A stretch of DNA of 64,000 bases from Carallia brachiata (taxonomy: Eukaryota > Streptophyta > Magnoliopsida > Malpighiales > Rhizophoraceae): assembly GCA_021464245.1 (NCBI GenBank), contig JADCRB010000025.1, forward strand, positions 1,088,193-1,152,192, read 5' to 3'. Below, one piece after another: positions 39,521-50,115 of the stretch. The notes beneath the pieces are model-generated. The model worked only from the letters and a program-made list of their open reading frames with translations. It was not told the DNA's origin and ran no database searches. Within the stretch, counting starts at the first letter, position 1. Each line of letters begins with the position of its first letter. A program made the position numbers and the translations under genes.

Positions 39521-41379
39521 GCACAGGGGGCAATGAAGAGAATGTGCCGTGAAAACTTCCGGCTATTTTGGCCCCTCTTACTATTGGGACGTTTGTGGCC
39601 ACCCAAGTAAGCTGGTTTACTCTTATAGGGACCGGGCGCCTAAAGTTGTTGGTGATGTCTCTAATCTATTATTGATGATCAGAATCCCTTTCATGTAGTA
39701 ATTATTAAAGTTGACACCTTTTGATGGCAACTTTCCTTGCTTTCTCTTTTTAAGGGCCTTTGATTGATTAGCAGTATGTTAATATACCATTTTAAGTTAG
39801 GAAAAACTTGGTGATTGTATTTAAATAATTTTTGAAATTATAAAAAAATAAAAAGTTAATTAAGTTGTTAAAGTTATTTATTTATTTGTTATTATTTATC
39901 TGAAATTACTTAGGATTACTCTTTTAAGCTTTCTCCTCATGATTAATATGTTGTGGCTATTTCCAATGTTAATGATTTCTCACAAAACAAAACAAAACTT
40001 GCACTGTAGATACTTCAAAAGCATTAGCTATCCTCTAGTTGTTGCTTGGCTTATATAAGGAATCCACAATTAGAGTAGTTTTAGACTTTGACTGTAAATT
40101 GACTTGGTTAAATTATCATATGGTTTATGGAATAAAACTAAGCGATGAATAGATCGCCTAGTTGTCCAAACCTAAGCTTTTTTCTAACATGATACGATAA
40201 AACTTGAAACATAACAATCCCTTGTAAAATTCCTACAATAAAAAATACAGTTGTTTCTATAGTAACAAAAAAAATTACTTCATCCTTTTCCTTCTGGATC
40301 AGATGACAAATGATACGAATTTCTGAACAAGGAATTATATGCCTATATAAAATGGTCACAGTTTACAATAGATAGTGAGTGAACTTACTAATTAATTTTA
40401 TCAGCATCATCTAAAAATTTCTCAGTAAAATATACATTTTTCTGCACCTTCACTTGATATCCTAATTATGAACATCTTTTAGTAGCCTTGTTATATTACC
40501 CCCGTGTAAATGAAATTAAATTGTTTTTTGGTACATAATATATCTTATAAACTGAACAACAACTTCGCAATCATTTAATTGGAAACGTGCCAGAAATGCA
40601 GCCCATCCTTATATGAATGGCCGTAATTTCTTAATTAAAAGCGTGAAGAGGACTTGACCTAGTCAATAGCAAACAAAAGAGTTTATTGCATTCATTCATT
40701 CATTCAGGCCTAAATTAAGCTCGTGCATCTTCTCTGCATGCCTCCATAAAAATTGATAGCAAAAGAAGATTTTTTTGGATACGTACTTTTGTCATTGACA
40801 ACGAGGTTTTGATGATAACAAAAACAACTTTGGAGCTTAAAAGTAGAGACACCAGAACTTGATAACTCGGAATTATAATTCTTGGTTTGCAGTACAATTA
40901 TGCATGCAAGCAACCAAAAATCCTAGAAACAAAAGAAATGGTCTCAATCAAAGATATAAGAAAGATAAACTACCACTAAATGGAAAATGAGCCGCCAAAG
41001 CAGATAGATGTTTCTTCTTCGCATCGCATGTGATTTAGTATTTTAGTGCTTAAAAAAGAAAAAACGTTGAATTCATGTTGCAATTCCCCACGGCTCGGCG
41101 GGCTGGCAGGAAATCCACCAATTTAATATTCTGGGGGCTCGACCTCCACTTGTATTATTCTCGTTGTATGCATCAAATATCTCTTTAGTGATTTCCCACC
41201 ACAACCCCCAACACATGCACACATGCATTTGCTGCACTTTCACTGATTTTCCACATATATATATATTTTCAGGGAATCTACAGGCAACGAAGTTTGGAAC
41301 CAACAAAATTTTTGTAAACACACAAAAATTTAAAACAAAAAAGAAAAGAAAAATCTTATATGAATTAGTTAACTAACAA
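39521..41379. other. Upstream flank of the transporter gene, no gene seen
   Basis: AT-rich sequence with only short frames of no recognisable family. The first few hundred bases probably include the transporter promoter. Nothing else can be supported. Confidence 0.5.
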
Positions 41380-41469
41380 TCATGTGCATGATTAGTAATC
41401 ATGTGCATCGTTGGTAGACACATGATGAAGTTGGTGTCATGCTCGATTTGAAGACCTCCCCCAAAACCT

Positions 41470-41479
41470 TATAAATAGG
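41470..41479 (+). promoter_or_regulatory. TATA box of dispersed element copy 1
   Basis: TTATAAATAG in the same context as the TATA box of copy 2 (53,785-53,793), so the motif is conserved between the two insertions. Confidence 0.6.
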
Positions 41480-41650
41480 TACTCCCTTAAGTTTTACAAA
41501 CCATTTCAAATAAAGTAAAATCTCATTTCTTAAACTTTGTTTTCTTCTTCTTCTCTCTTTTCAGTATTTTAGGTGTATAATCTCTAAACATCATTTAGGT
41601 GGATTTTTTAAATCAAAAATTTAAAATATTAAAATCTTAAATATCCAAGT

Positions 41651-42085
41651 GAGATCAAGCCCCCCTACGGCCCTCACCGGAGTTCAAGCCAATCCAGTAG
41701 GATCAAGTCCAGTGCGGCCCTCATCGGAGTCTAACCAGTCCATCTAAAATTAAATCTCTATGACTCTCACTGGAGTTAAGGCATGCGCTTGAAATCAAAC
41801 CTCGGTTCTCAGTGGAAAAACTTGAAATCAAGCTCATACGGCCCTCACCGAAGTTGAGTCAATCTGATCGACATCAACTCTCTATGATCCTTACCAGATT
41901 TAAGGCATCTACTTAAGATCAAGTTTCGACCCTCAGTAGAATTGCTTGAGATCAAGGTTATATAGCTCTCATCAAAATCAAGCCAATGCGATCGAGATCA
42001 AGTGTTTACGACCCTCAGGGAAGTTAAAGCATCCCCTTGAAATCAAGTCTAGACTTTTCAGTGGAATTTATTCATTCGGTTCAAG
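41651..42085 (+). repeat. Short tandem repeats with a ~124-bp a-b-c higher-order unit
   Basis: Ten diverged units of about 32-50 bp share GATCAAG, TACGGCCCTCACCG and GAGTTAAGCC-like segments. They sort into three types: a (about 47 bp, ends AGCCAATCTGATCGA), b (about 45 bp, has CTCTATGA and TTAAGGCAT) and c (about 33 bp, has CGACCCTCAGTGGAA). The order is a, then a-b-c three times. The third c runs into TTTATTCATTCGG. Confidence 0.75.
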
Positions 42086-42284
42086 AGCATACGACATATT
42101 TCACACTGTGAATGATATACAACTATGCTGCATAGGTTGTACATATATAATATGAGGTAGGATATTCCAACGTCTGGCAAATAGAAGACATGTATATACA
42201 CAGTGTTAGATTCATCACGTTTGTATATATATGCACTTCATTTTTAGATTTCCCATATAGAAGACATTGGCAAAAAACAGGGAT

Positions 42285-42420
42285 ATATCGAGCCGAGCAT
42301 ATATGGAGCTCAAATTAACAAAAATTTGGGAAATTATTATCAGATGAACCGAGCTCGAGTTGACTTCAAGCTCTATAGTTTATTATCGAGCCGAATTCGA
42401 GCTCTATAGTTATCAAAAGT
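42285..42420. repeat. GAGCTCGAG-type dispersed repeat fragment
   Basis: Contains TCGAGCCGAGC, GAACCGAGCTCGAGTTGA, TATCGAGCCGAATTCGAGCTC and two copies of AGCTCTATAGTTTAT-like sequence. Such palindrome-rich stretches are common in small plant DNA transposons. No ends were defined. Confidence 0.4.
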
Positions 42421-42929
42421 TTTGTAAAACTATACATTTTATTATCAATAATTTAAATAATGAGAGTTATTAAATATGTATAAACACTTAAAAAGTAGTA
42501 AGTAAGTTATAAGCAATTTGTAGTTTATGACTTTCTAAAAAAAAAAAAAAAATTGTTGTTTGTGACAAAAACAATTGTAGTTTATGACAAATGTAAGAAA
42601 CAAAATAGTACTTTGACTGACCACGCCACCCAAATGAATCAAAGTAGTATAATTAAAGAATGTGACAAAACATGACTAGTCAATATGTGGTCCTTGTTGT
42701 CCTGAAGGTACCCTTCGTTGTTCTCATAACACACATATGGCAAGTGTTATTAATTGTATTTTGTATTATATAGGAAATTCTGTATTTTATTTTTTATTAG
42801 TGTCACATGTAATCTTCAACTTGTGGTACAGGCTCCTCAATTGTGTCGTATGTTATTTGTAATATATCATATACTTCTCACAGCCATGTCATATGCATGT
42901 CTTGTCAACCTTGAGAATAGGTTGAAATC
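42421..42929. other. Intergenic, no gene seen
   Basis: AT-rich sequence with an A run at about 42,536-42,552 and TGTGACAAAA-like motifs that grade into the following TGTCATAT-rich block. The longest open frame (61 residues, from 42,754) matches nothing I recognise. Confidence 0.5.
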
Positions 42930-44310
42930 CTATTGGTAGCATATATGACAGTGTGCCAATTTTATATGACACATTCCTTCCTTTTTATGACAATGATGAT
43001 TAACTATATGACATTTTGCCATTTTTTATGACACAGTGGACCCTATATGCAACACGTCAGACAAATTTGTACGACACCCTAAAATAACCTTAAATCAAAA
43101 GCTTTGGTGTAAAATGCTAGTACTACATCACTCATGGACCTAGCTAAGGCTCTCATGTGAGCTTCTATTAGTGTTGGTATTACTATTAGTACTCGTTAGA
43201 AATCATCATAAATTTTTTTCGTAGTTTTCCTTTCCAAGGGAACTGCACCAACATATTCATATTACTATGATAAGCATAGTAAACAATGTATACTGGATTC
43301 CTTGTAGGTTAATTTCATAAACAATGTATACTAGATTCATAGATACCATTTGATATTTATTTTGCATTACCATGATTTTATATTCAGGGTATTCTACTGT
43401 ACATCATAGAATGATTGGCGATTGTGATGACATTATACGACTGCTAATATAATATATATGATGTTTTCATTGAGCCATATGAATCATTGGAGTTCATATG
43501 CTACTTTCCTAAATTTATACAACACCAATGCTTTCTTTAATAGAACTCGTCGATATAGTAATACAATAATTTGAACAGTGTCATCTATTGTATAATTTCA
43601 CACAAGTCTCTAAAAATAACTCATAAAAGTAAAAATAAAATACTTCAAAGAGTAGGAGTTGGAATATAAGCAAGATTTCCATGGTGAGCTAAATAAGGAC
43701 AATAGTTGCTGTGATTAAGAAGATAGCGTTAGAGAGTTTCAAGAATTCATCAACAAGATAGCTTATGACACTGTATATATAATAAAATGACTTGTCCCAG
43801 AAATACTTGAATAGAAAATACACTGACACAAATCGCACCAAATAACTCGATGGAAACTAACTTGAATAGAAAACATTAAACAACTTGTCAGTCATATCCT
43901 TACAAGCCCTAAATAAACCTTACTCCGAGGCTTCAGCGAAAATGATGGAAACAAAATTCCATGACACCAACAATCGGCTATATGGTAGTCTTTCAATTTT
44001 GTACAATAGAATAGACAATATATACGACATGTCGTCTAAATTTATAAGACAGTATTACAATTAATCAACAGCTTTCGTGAAATAGATGGAAAAAAAATTG
44101 ATGTCGATGCTAGTGTATACGAGTATCAAGTGTCAGATATTACTTGCAAAGTGTCATATATTATGTTGAATTTGTTGTATAGTTTAATAGGTAATGTCAT
44201 ATATTATTTTCAAAGTGTCACATATTATCTAGAATATGTTGTATGGTTTCATAGGCAGTGTCCTATATTATCTGAAAAATGTGCATTCAGGTGTTCATAT
44301 TTGGAGATAT
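42930..44310. repeat. TGTCATAT/ATGACA-rich repeat block, probably noncoding DNA-transposon sequence
   Basis: TATGACA and its complement recur with close variants across the block (for example 42,944-43,035 and 43,985-44,050). At about 44,120-44,290 a two-part unit of roughly 65 bp is repeated: TGTCATATATTATGTTGAAT...TTGTATAGTTTAATAGG, then TGTCATATATTATTTTCAAA, then variants of both. A motif like GCTTTGGTGTAAAATG also recurs near 43,102, 43,930 and 44,069. No terminal inverted repeats or transposase were found. Confidence 0.45.
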
Positions 44311-45904
44311 AATGAGACATAGCATTGAAATTTGCAACAGATGCATAAATTTGTTACTTATTCGATTAAATTATTATTGAATATATTGTTTTTATTTTTT
44401 TACAGTGTACTTGCATGTGTACATGTAATTGAATATGTGAATGTAAAGAAAATGAAAATAGTATGACTATAAATTCATGTTGGTTATGTGGAATTCTAAA
44501 AAATTATATTTTATATAATAAGTAAAATGTCTTATTAATTTTTTGTTTTTACATTTGTTCTCCATAAAATATTTCTTAATATACTACTATGATGTAATTA
44601 ATATAATAAGTTAGAAAAGTTGTCTTTGATGGTGTTTTATTTTTACATATGTGTTACATATTGTGTACAAATTTTTATTAATGGTATCGTATAACATCAC
44701 AAAATTGTTATATAATTTCTACAAGAGCGTTATGTATTTTGTAAAGATGTCATATTATTTTTTCAAAACTCGCAAAATGTAATATTTTCTTCTTCTCAAG
44801 TAGAAAAATAAATATAAATTTTTACATTAAGTGTTTTACCACTTTTGTGGACCTAATCCAATATCCAAACTTCATACCAACATGACATTTCTCCTGCCAC
44901 CGCCAATAGCTACAATAGTGGCATTTGGGACTAAACTATTCTCATTCTCCATAGCATTGCGACATGCTACTGTCGCTTCCGAAATTTGCGCGCCCAACTT
45001 TCTCTCTAGTATGTAGGTCTTCTGTAATTTGACAAGTTTGTACACACACTTTGCCTTTTCACATCCACATCCACAAAACAGTTCAACTCTTTATATAGCT
45101 TTTGTTTGTATCCTCTACCCAATTCGGTCATTTTGCAAAAAAGTATCCAAGTTTGTGGTTAAGCACAAATGTTTCCTCACTTTCATTGTTCCTGCTTCGA
45201 AACAATCTAAGGTACTAAATTTTTTATTCCTTTCATCATAAAACACTTTTGAATATAACAAATAAAAATAATTTTTTCTCTTCACTAACATATCCACAAA
45301 ATTTAAATACAGCCTTATACTGGGTTGGCTTTATCAAATTATTTAAAAAATTTTGAGACAAGTATTTCTTATTATCTACATATGTACAAATTTGGTTCAT
45401 GTAATTACGTATTTTAAAAAATACCTTCAACTTATTGTGGACCGTTGAATTCATTGCATTGATACCAAATTTATAAACAATTGTTGTATTACAACCGCTA
45501 CATTAGACAATCTAAATATTTATTCGTAAACCACTCTCTATTACCCCTAACAAAGAAAGAAAAAAAAAAAGGACCAACATTTTGCTTTATCCCTTATAAA
45601 TTCTATGTAGGAACCGTACGTATCTTTAGTTGTGTATATTCTTCCTCTACTCTTCAACTAAACAACATAATGCCCAACAAAGTCAAATACATGTGAACCT
45701 AATAGACATACATTTACACATTTGCCCTCAATTCAATTTCCATTATTACCCTTATCTATTTAAATCTTTAATAAAAATTCTCTTTTTTTTTATTGGATGC
45801 CTTATCTTTGTGGAAACTTGCAGCCCCCTATGTGTGGATCCGTAGTGGTCCTCTAGAAACAATAAACGAGGTACTATTTCCTTTTGACTACGGTCCAATA
45901 ATGG
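44311..45904. other. Intergenic, AT-rich, no recognisable gene
   Basis: A less AT-rich patch at about 44,830-45,250 has short frames on both strands, for example a minus-strand frame reading KTYILERKLGAQISEATVA. I could not assign it to a family. The rest holds nothing supportable. Confidence 0.4.
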
Positions 45905-46060
45905 ATTTGAGCAGGGTATTTCTCACTTTTATAGGAACTTTTGCAGTAGAGACAATGATATCTCCAATTTTAGATCCTTTGGAACGTAAAATATATCTCT
46001 TCTTATTATTCTCATGGTGTAAGACAAATTTAGGCACCATTCTTTTTTCCATGCTTTTCC
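45905..46060 (-). pseudogene. rpl2: Plastid rpl2-like exon 1 fragment (nuclear plastid DNA insertion)
   Basis: The minus strand reads KKRYILRSKGSKIGDIIVS followed by AKVPIKVRNTL. It parallels plastid ribosomal protein L2 in the segment [20 protein letters not shown]...VPIKMGNALPL. At the nucleotide level AAGAGATATATTTTAC, AATTGGAGATA and GTTCCTATAAAA match my recollection of chloroplast rpl2 exon 1 exactly. Overall similarity is roughly three quarters, so the insertion is old. It has lost the rest of the gene and runs into unrelated sequence, so it is not functional. A diverged nuclear organellar L2 gene is a less likely alternative because the similarity is confined to this patch. Confidence 0.65.
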
Positions 46061-46296
46061 CGAAGGTTTGGGAAAGTTGCGATCTATAAGAAAAAAAAAT
46101 ATATCTCTTTTTTGGTTTTTTTTTTCTTTTAATAAAACACACGAAAAAAAATGCACGTAATATGATAAATTTGCATACCTCTCTCGAGTCTTATAATAAT
46201 AGTTAAACATTGGAGTGCACAATGTAAACTGTAATTCATTTTGTATTGAAGTATGTACTTAATATAACATCTTTCAATAAATATAATTCATAGATA
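46061..46296. other. Short AT-rich spacer, no feature
   Basis: Homopolymer-rich sequence between the rpl2-like fragment and the LTR-like block. Nothing recognised. Confidence 0.5.
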
Positions 46297-46900
46297 TGAC
46301 CTATCACAACTTGGGCCTTAAGTCCAAGTCCCATCAGACAACCCAATAAAGGTCCACTGACAGCTTGTGTGGACTGCTTGGTAACTTTTTTGGGCAGTTT
46401 GTTGGAAGTTCGCTCAATGGGAACTCGCTAAGTAGCTCGCAGTCTACACCCGAGCCCTTATACCCTGGACCTGCACACTGAAAGACACCTATGACATTCA
46501 TCACGTATAGAGTTATGGTCTTTTCAAACATCAGACTACTACCAATACACGGGCAAGTATAAAACCCAAAGGAGCACCATGAACCAAAGGCCTCTCTTCA
46601 CGGACTTCTAGACACACTCACTCTCTTGGACTTCTCTCCAAACAGACTTTCTTGGACTCTTACCAATCCCTCTAACAAGCAACCTCTCTCTCTATATCCT
46701 AAGTCTCTATCACAAACACACACTTTTGTGAGCACCACAACACACTAACGAGATGCTCCACTTTTGGACCCTCCTTACAACAGGTCGCCGTCAGGAACCT
46801 TATTGAGCCTCATCGGTCTTCCCTCGACCTCTTACTAACTTCAACATCAGAGTATTTATGCCAAAGCATCCTTGGGCCAAGTCTCACTATTTTGTAGGTC
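46297..46900 (+). mobile_element. LTR-like block of a retrotransposon (boundaries uncertain)
   Basis: Base composition changes sharply from the AT-rich flanks. The block starts near TGACCTATCACAACTTGGGC, has a TATA-like GGCAAGTATAAAACCC at about 46,551-46,566, then a pyrimidine-rich segment (CTCTCTTGGACTTCTCTCC, CCTCTCTCTCTATAT) and CGCCGTCAGGAACCTTATTG. This resembles U3-R-U5 of a plant LTR retrotransposon. No partner LTR, primer-binding site or coding domain lies nearby, so a solo LTR is the best guess. Confidence 0.4.
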
Positions 46901-47999
46901 CATAAAAGTGAGATCCATTGATAACTAAACCCACAGTTAGGTACAACCATCAATGATAAATATGTTTCTTTAACTGATAACAATACATATAAAAATAAAA
47001 TACATTTTGAGATTTAGTTTTGCTGCACTAAAAACAAGTTCTATTGGCATTTATGATTTGGGAAGAATGGGTCACGAGTGTTTAAAAAACAGGTTAATAA
47101 ACAAATATGTTTTGAACATTGCATGCTTTACAAATATAACTCGACCTTTAAATATTAATAGTTTGACATTCGTATAATTGTTTATAACAAATTTAACATA
47201 TTATCATATTTATTTAACTAAAAATAGACCCACTCTACACACGGATTCTTTTATAATTTAATATTTATTTTTTTATTTTTTATTATATTATATACAAAAC
47301 ATTCACATATAAAGAGTTTTTTTCTTAAAAAATGTAAAATACTTCAAATATGGAGAAAAAAGATTTGTGTTATATGGACCCAATAAACCACATATATAGA
47401 AAATTTTATTTGGTGGTCAAATACAAATTAAGATACATAGGAAAAAATATTTAGCATGCAAATATAGACATGAAAAATATTAACATATTAAGGTTTTAAA
47501 ATATATTAATTTTTTCATCTGTAATTTTATGTAAACCTTTTTTGAATATATCATGGGTTCTTCATGAAGATAATTATTTTTTTCCTCTTTAGAGAGAGAA
47601 AACATAAGATGAATTAAATTTTGAGTATTCTTTCCTTCTTTTCCTCCCCAAGAAAACAGAAAAGAAAATCTGAGAGAAGTTTATTTTTTTTTATAAAAAA
47701 TAAAAATATTTATGAATAATTAAATTAAAATAATATTATATTTAAAAAATAAATTCAACCAAGAAAAGACACTCAAAAAAAATAAAATTCCTTCAAAATG
47801 AAACCCTAAAATTTCATATCATTCTATTCTTCCCACAATTTGTAAGCAAAACTAGATCCAAAATCACAAACAAAAAGCCTCTAAACCCTGTTTTAATTCA
47901 TAATTCCAAACAAACATCCATCCAAAAAGACTCTGAATATCCTCGCCAAAAAAAAAAAAACACTCTGAATATAAAACTTAAAAAAATATGTATATATTT
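46901..47999. other. Intergenic, very AT-rich, no gene seen
   Basis: Long A/T runs with no coding frame, tRNA-like box or repeat ends that I can support. Confidence 0.5.
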
Positions 48000-48550
48000 C
48001 CGCAATGTCACCTTAGACCGTCGTCGTTGTCGCCACATGCACTGCCGGCCACCGGCGCCATTCAAGAGTTACCCTTCTGAAACTACCGTGAGCCAAATAC
48101 GCGTTGATGCTAGCCACACGCTAGAATATTGTTGAAAAATCTCAGAAAAGCAGCCCAAATCCCGCTGTCTTATGACCATGCCGCCAACTGCCGTCAACAT
48201 TCATGATCGGACTGGAACGAATCGTCGGCTTCCAATCTAGGCTTCCCTGCCGCCAACGTGTCCAGATCTGGCTCCATAATGCCGCCAGTCAACTGTTCTA
48301 GTGGGCGCCGCTACAGTCGTGGGTCCATTGCAAGACAAACTGCGCACCACCGGAGACGCCTCCCTCGAGTCTTCCTCCATCCGTGTTCGACGCGCTTAAT
48401 TGCCATGTCGGAAAGTTCACCGGTGCTACCGCAACTAACACTAAGGATCATTCTCTTGTTTACGTCCACAAACTGTGGGAAGAATGGCAAATTTGAATTT
48501 TTTGGGGTTTGATTTTGAAGGAAGGAATTTGGGAGTGGAGGATAGGCTTT
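48000..48550. other. GC-rich island of unknown origin
   Basis: Rich in CG and GCC (GACCGTCGTCGTTGTCGCC, GCCGGCCACCGGCGCC, ATGCCGCCAACTGCCGTC, GTGGGCGCCGCTACAG) between very AT-rich flanks. Open frames of 84 residues (plus, 48,258-48,512) and 80 residues (minus, 48,311-48,553) overlap each other, and neither is recognisable. A captured gene fragment, a transposable-element leader or a lost first exon are all possible. Confidence 0.4.
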
Positions 48551-48939
48551 CAAAGATCATATTTTTGGGTTTTTTTTTTCTTTTTTGGATTTTTTTAAAT
48601 ATAATATTATTTTAGTTTAATTATACATATGTATTTTTATTTTTTTATTAATTTTAATATGCTTAAAATATGTATTCATTATTTTTAATGATTTTAAAAT
48701 GTAATCAAATATTTTATTTAATGATTAAATATATTTTTATTTAAAATAAGACTCAATTGAAGTAAATTTATTAATATTTAAAATTTAATTGAAGTAACTT
48801 TAACTTATAGTATTTAATTACAAAAACGAACGTAGAAGACTAAATATTTGGGTGTCCCGTGTGCAGCAGGTAACCTCTGTACTAGCTAAGGAAAGCATTG
48901 AACCAAAAGTTCAACTTATGTCTGAAATGCTGTGCGTGA
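48551..48939. other. Intergenic, AT-rich spacer
   Basis: Runs of TTTTTATTTAAAATAT-type sequence up to the hAT-like element. No feature. Confidence 0.5.
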
Positions 48940-49027
48940 TCCAAAGACAAGGATGGATCTAGCTTGAGAGCAGGGGCAGGCGGGGCCCAGTGTTTTTAAA
49001 GATATATTATTGTAGTTACAAAGTGTG

Positions 49028-49095
49028 ACAAGAATTATGACTTAATCTAATGGTAAGTGTCACTTTACCCCTCTCAGGTTGTAGGTTCGAGCCCT
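49028..49095 (+). other. tRNA-like internal promoter motif (A/B-box-like) in the hAT-like element
   Basis: CTAATGGTAAGTG at about 49,048-49,060 followed by GTAGGTTCGAGCCC at 49,081-49,094 resembles the A and B boxes of RNA polymerase III genes (B-box consensus GGTTCGANNCC). The B-box-like part is repeated at 49,471-49,484 in copy 2 of the duplication, without the A-box-like part. It does not fold into a full tRNA that I can see. Confidence 0.4.
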
Positions 49096-49838
49096 TCTAA
49101 TCCCTTTTGGTTTATAATTCTTTTTTTAGTTTCCTTTTTATTTCTTTATTTCTTTTCTTTTCAATACAATCCGTTTCATTCTTTACTCTCAAAATCATTC
49201 TTTTAGATTCTCATTTGTATGTATTAATTAATGTTATTTTCATTTATTTTAAAATTTGAGTAAAATTTTTTTATATTTATACTAGTGATTCTTTAAAAAA
49301 TATTTTAGTATTTTACTATTAATGAAGCAAATTATTTGCATTGGATATTACTAAAAATGAAAAAAATATTTAAAAATGCGTGATATATCCAACGTATATT
49401 TATTTATAAAATTGACTTCAATTTTACAAGATATAACATTTATAAACTTCAACTTTACCCCCCTCAAGTTGTAGGTTCGAGCCCTTCTAATCTCTTTTGG
49501 GTTATATTTTTTTTTTAGTTTCCTTTTTATTTCTTTATTTCTTTTTTTTTTCAATAACAATCCATTTCATTCTTTACTCTCAAAATCATTCTTTTAGATT
49601 CTCATTTGTATGTATTAATTAATATTATTTTCATTTATTTTAAAATTTGAATAAACTTTTTTTATATTTATACTAGTGATTCTTTTAAAAAATATTTTAG
49701 TATTTTACTATTAATGAAGCAAATTATTTGCATTGGATATTACTAAAAACGAAAAAAATATTTAAAAATGCGTGATATATCCAACGTATATTTGTTTATA
49801 AAATTGATTTCAATTTTACAAACCATAACATTTATAAT
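49063..49838. repeat. 390-bp tandem duplication inside the hAT-like element
   Basis: Copy 1 starts CTTTACCCCTCTCAGG at 49,063 and copy 2 starts CTTTACCCCCCTCAAG at 49,453. They stay collinear through GATATATCCAACGTATATTT to about 49,838 with only scattered differences, which suggests the duplication is much younger than the element's termini. Confidence 0.9.
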
Positions 49839-50115
49839 AAATAATTTTTTTTACAATGAACAAATAAAAATTCTATTATAAAATTACATCAGAGATAATT
49901 GATTAAATAATTAAATAATTATTTATATAAAAAAGAATTTGATTTTATAAAAAATTTAAAAGATTAGAACTTATAAGATATTATTATGATATTTATTATT
50001 TAAAATAATTAATATAATTTTTATTTTTATCATATGTATTAATTTTATTACTGTATTTATAAATACAAAATTTTACCCCTTCAAATTTGTTTCTGAATCC
50101 GTCCCTGTCCGGAGA

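Larger units (their letters stand above)
41380..42090 (+). repeat. Dispersed TATA/leader repeat element, copy 1
   Basis: Shares, in order, CCCCCAAAACYYTATAAATAGG, ACTCCCT, TTTTACAAACCATT-like, CTTCTTCTCTCTTTT-like and TTAAAATCTTAAATATCCAA with a second copy at about 53,700-54,240 in the same orientation. A block of short tandem repeats follows. The order promoter, pyrimidine-rich leader, repeat block could be the LTR of a retrotransposon or the transcript leader of an old endogenous pararetrovirus. No adjacent coding domain decides between these, and no replication gene is visible. Confidence 0.6.
48948..50107. mobile_element. hAT-like non-autonomous DNA transposon, 1,160 bp
   Basis: The left end reads CAAGGATGGATCTAGC. 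The reverse complement of the right end reads CAGGGACGGATTCAGA, so the termini are imperfect inverted repeats of the CAGGGGCGGA-type seen in plant hAT elements. The flanking octamers TCCAAAGA (48,940-48,947) and TCCGGAGA (50,108-50,115) agree at 6 of 8 positions; both differences are G to A changes, consistent with an old 8-bp hAT target duplication. There is no transposase. The interior carries a 390-bp tandem duplication. Confidence 0.7.

Noticed and set aside
39366..39602. 78-residue minus-strand frame upstream of the transporter start
   Set aside because: It lies in the presumed leader and promoter, matches no family and is not in frame with exon 1 through a splice site.
45793..46089. 98-residue plus-strand frame over the rpl2-like fragment
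   Set aside because: It is the antisense shadow of the plastid-derived sequence.
49071..49094. A true tRNA gene at the GGTTCGAGCCC box
   Set aside because: No acceptor stem or anticodon arm could be paired around it; only promoter-like boxes are seen.
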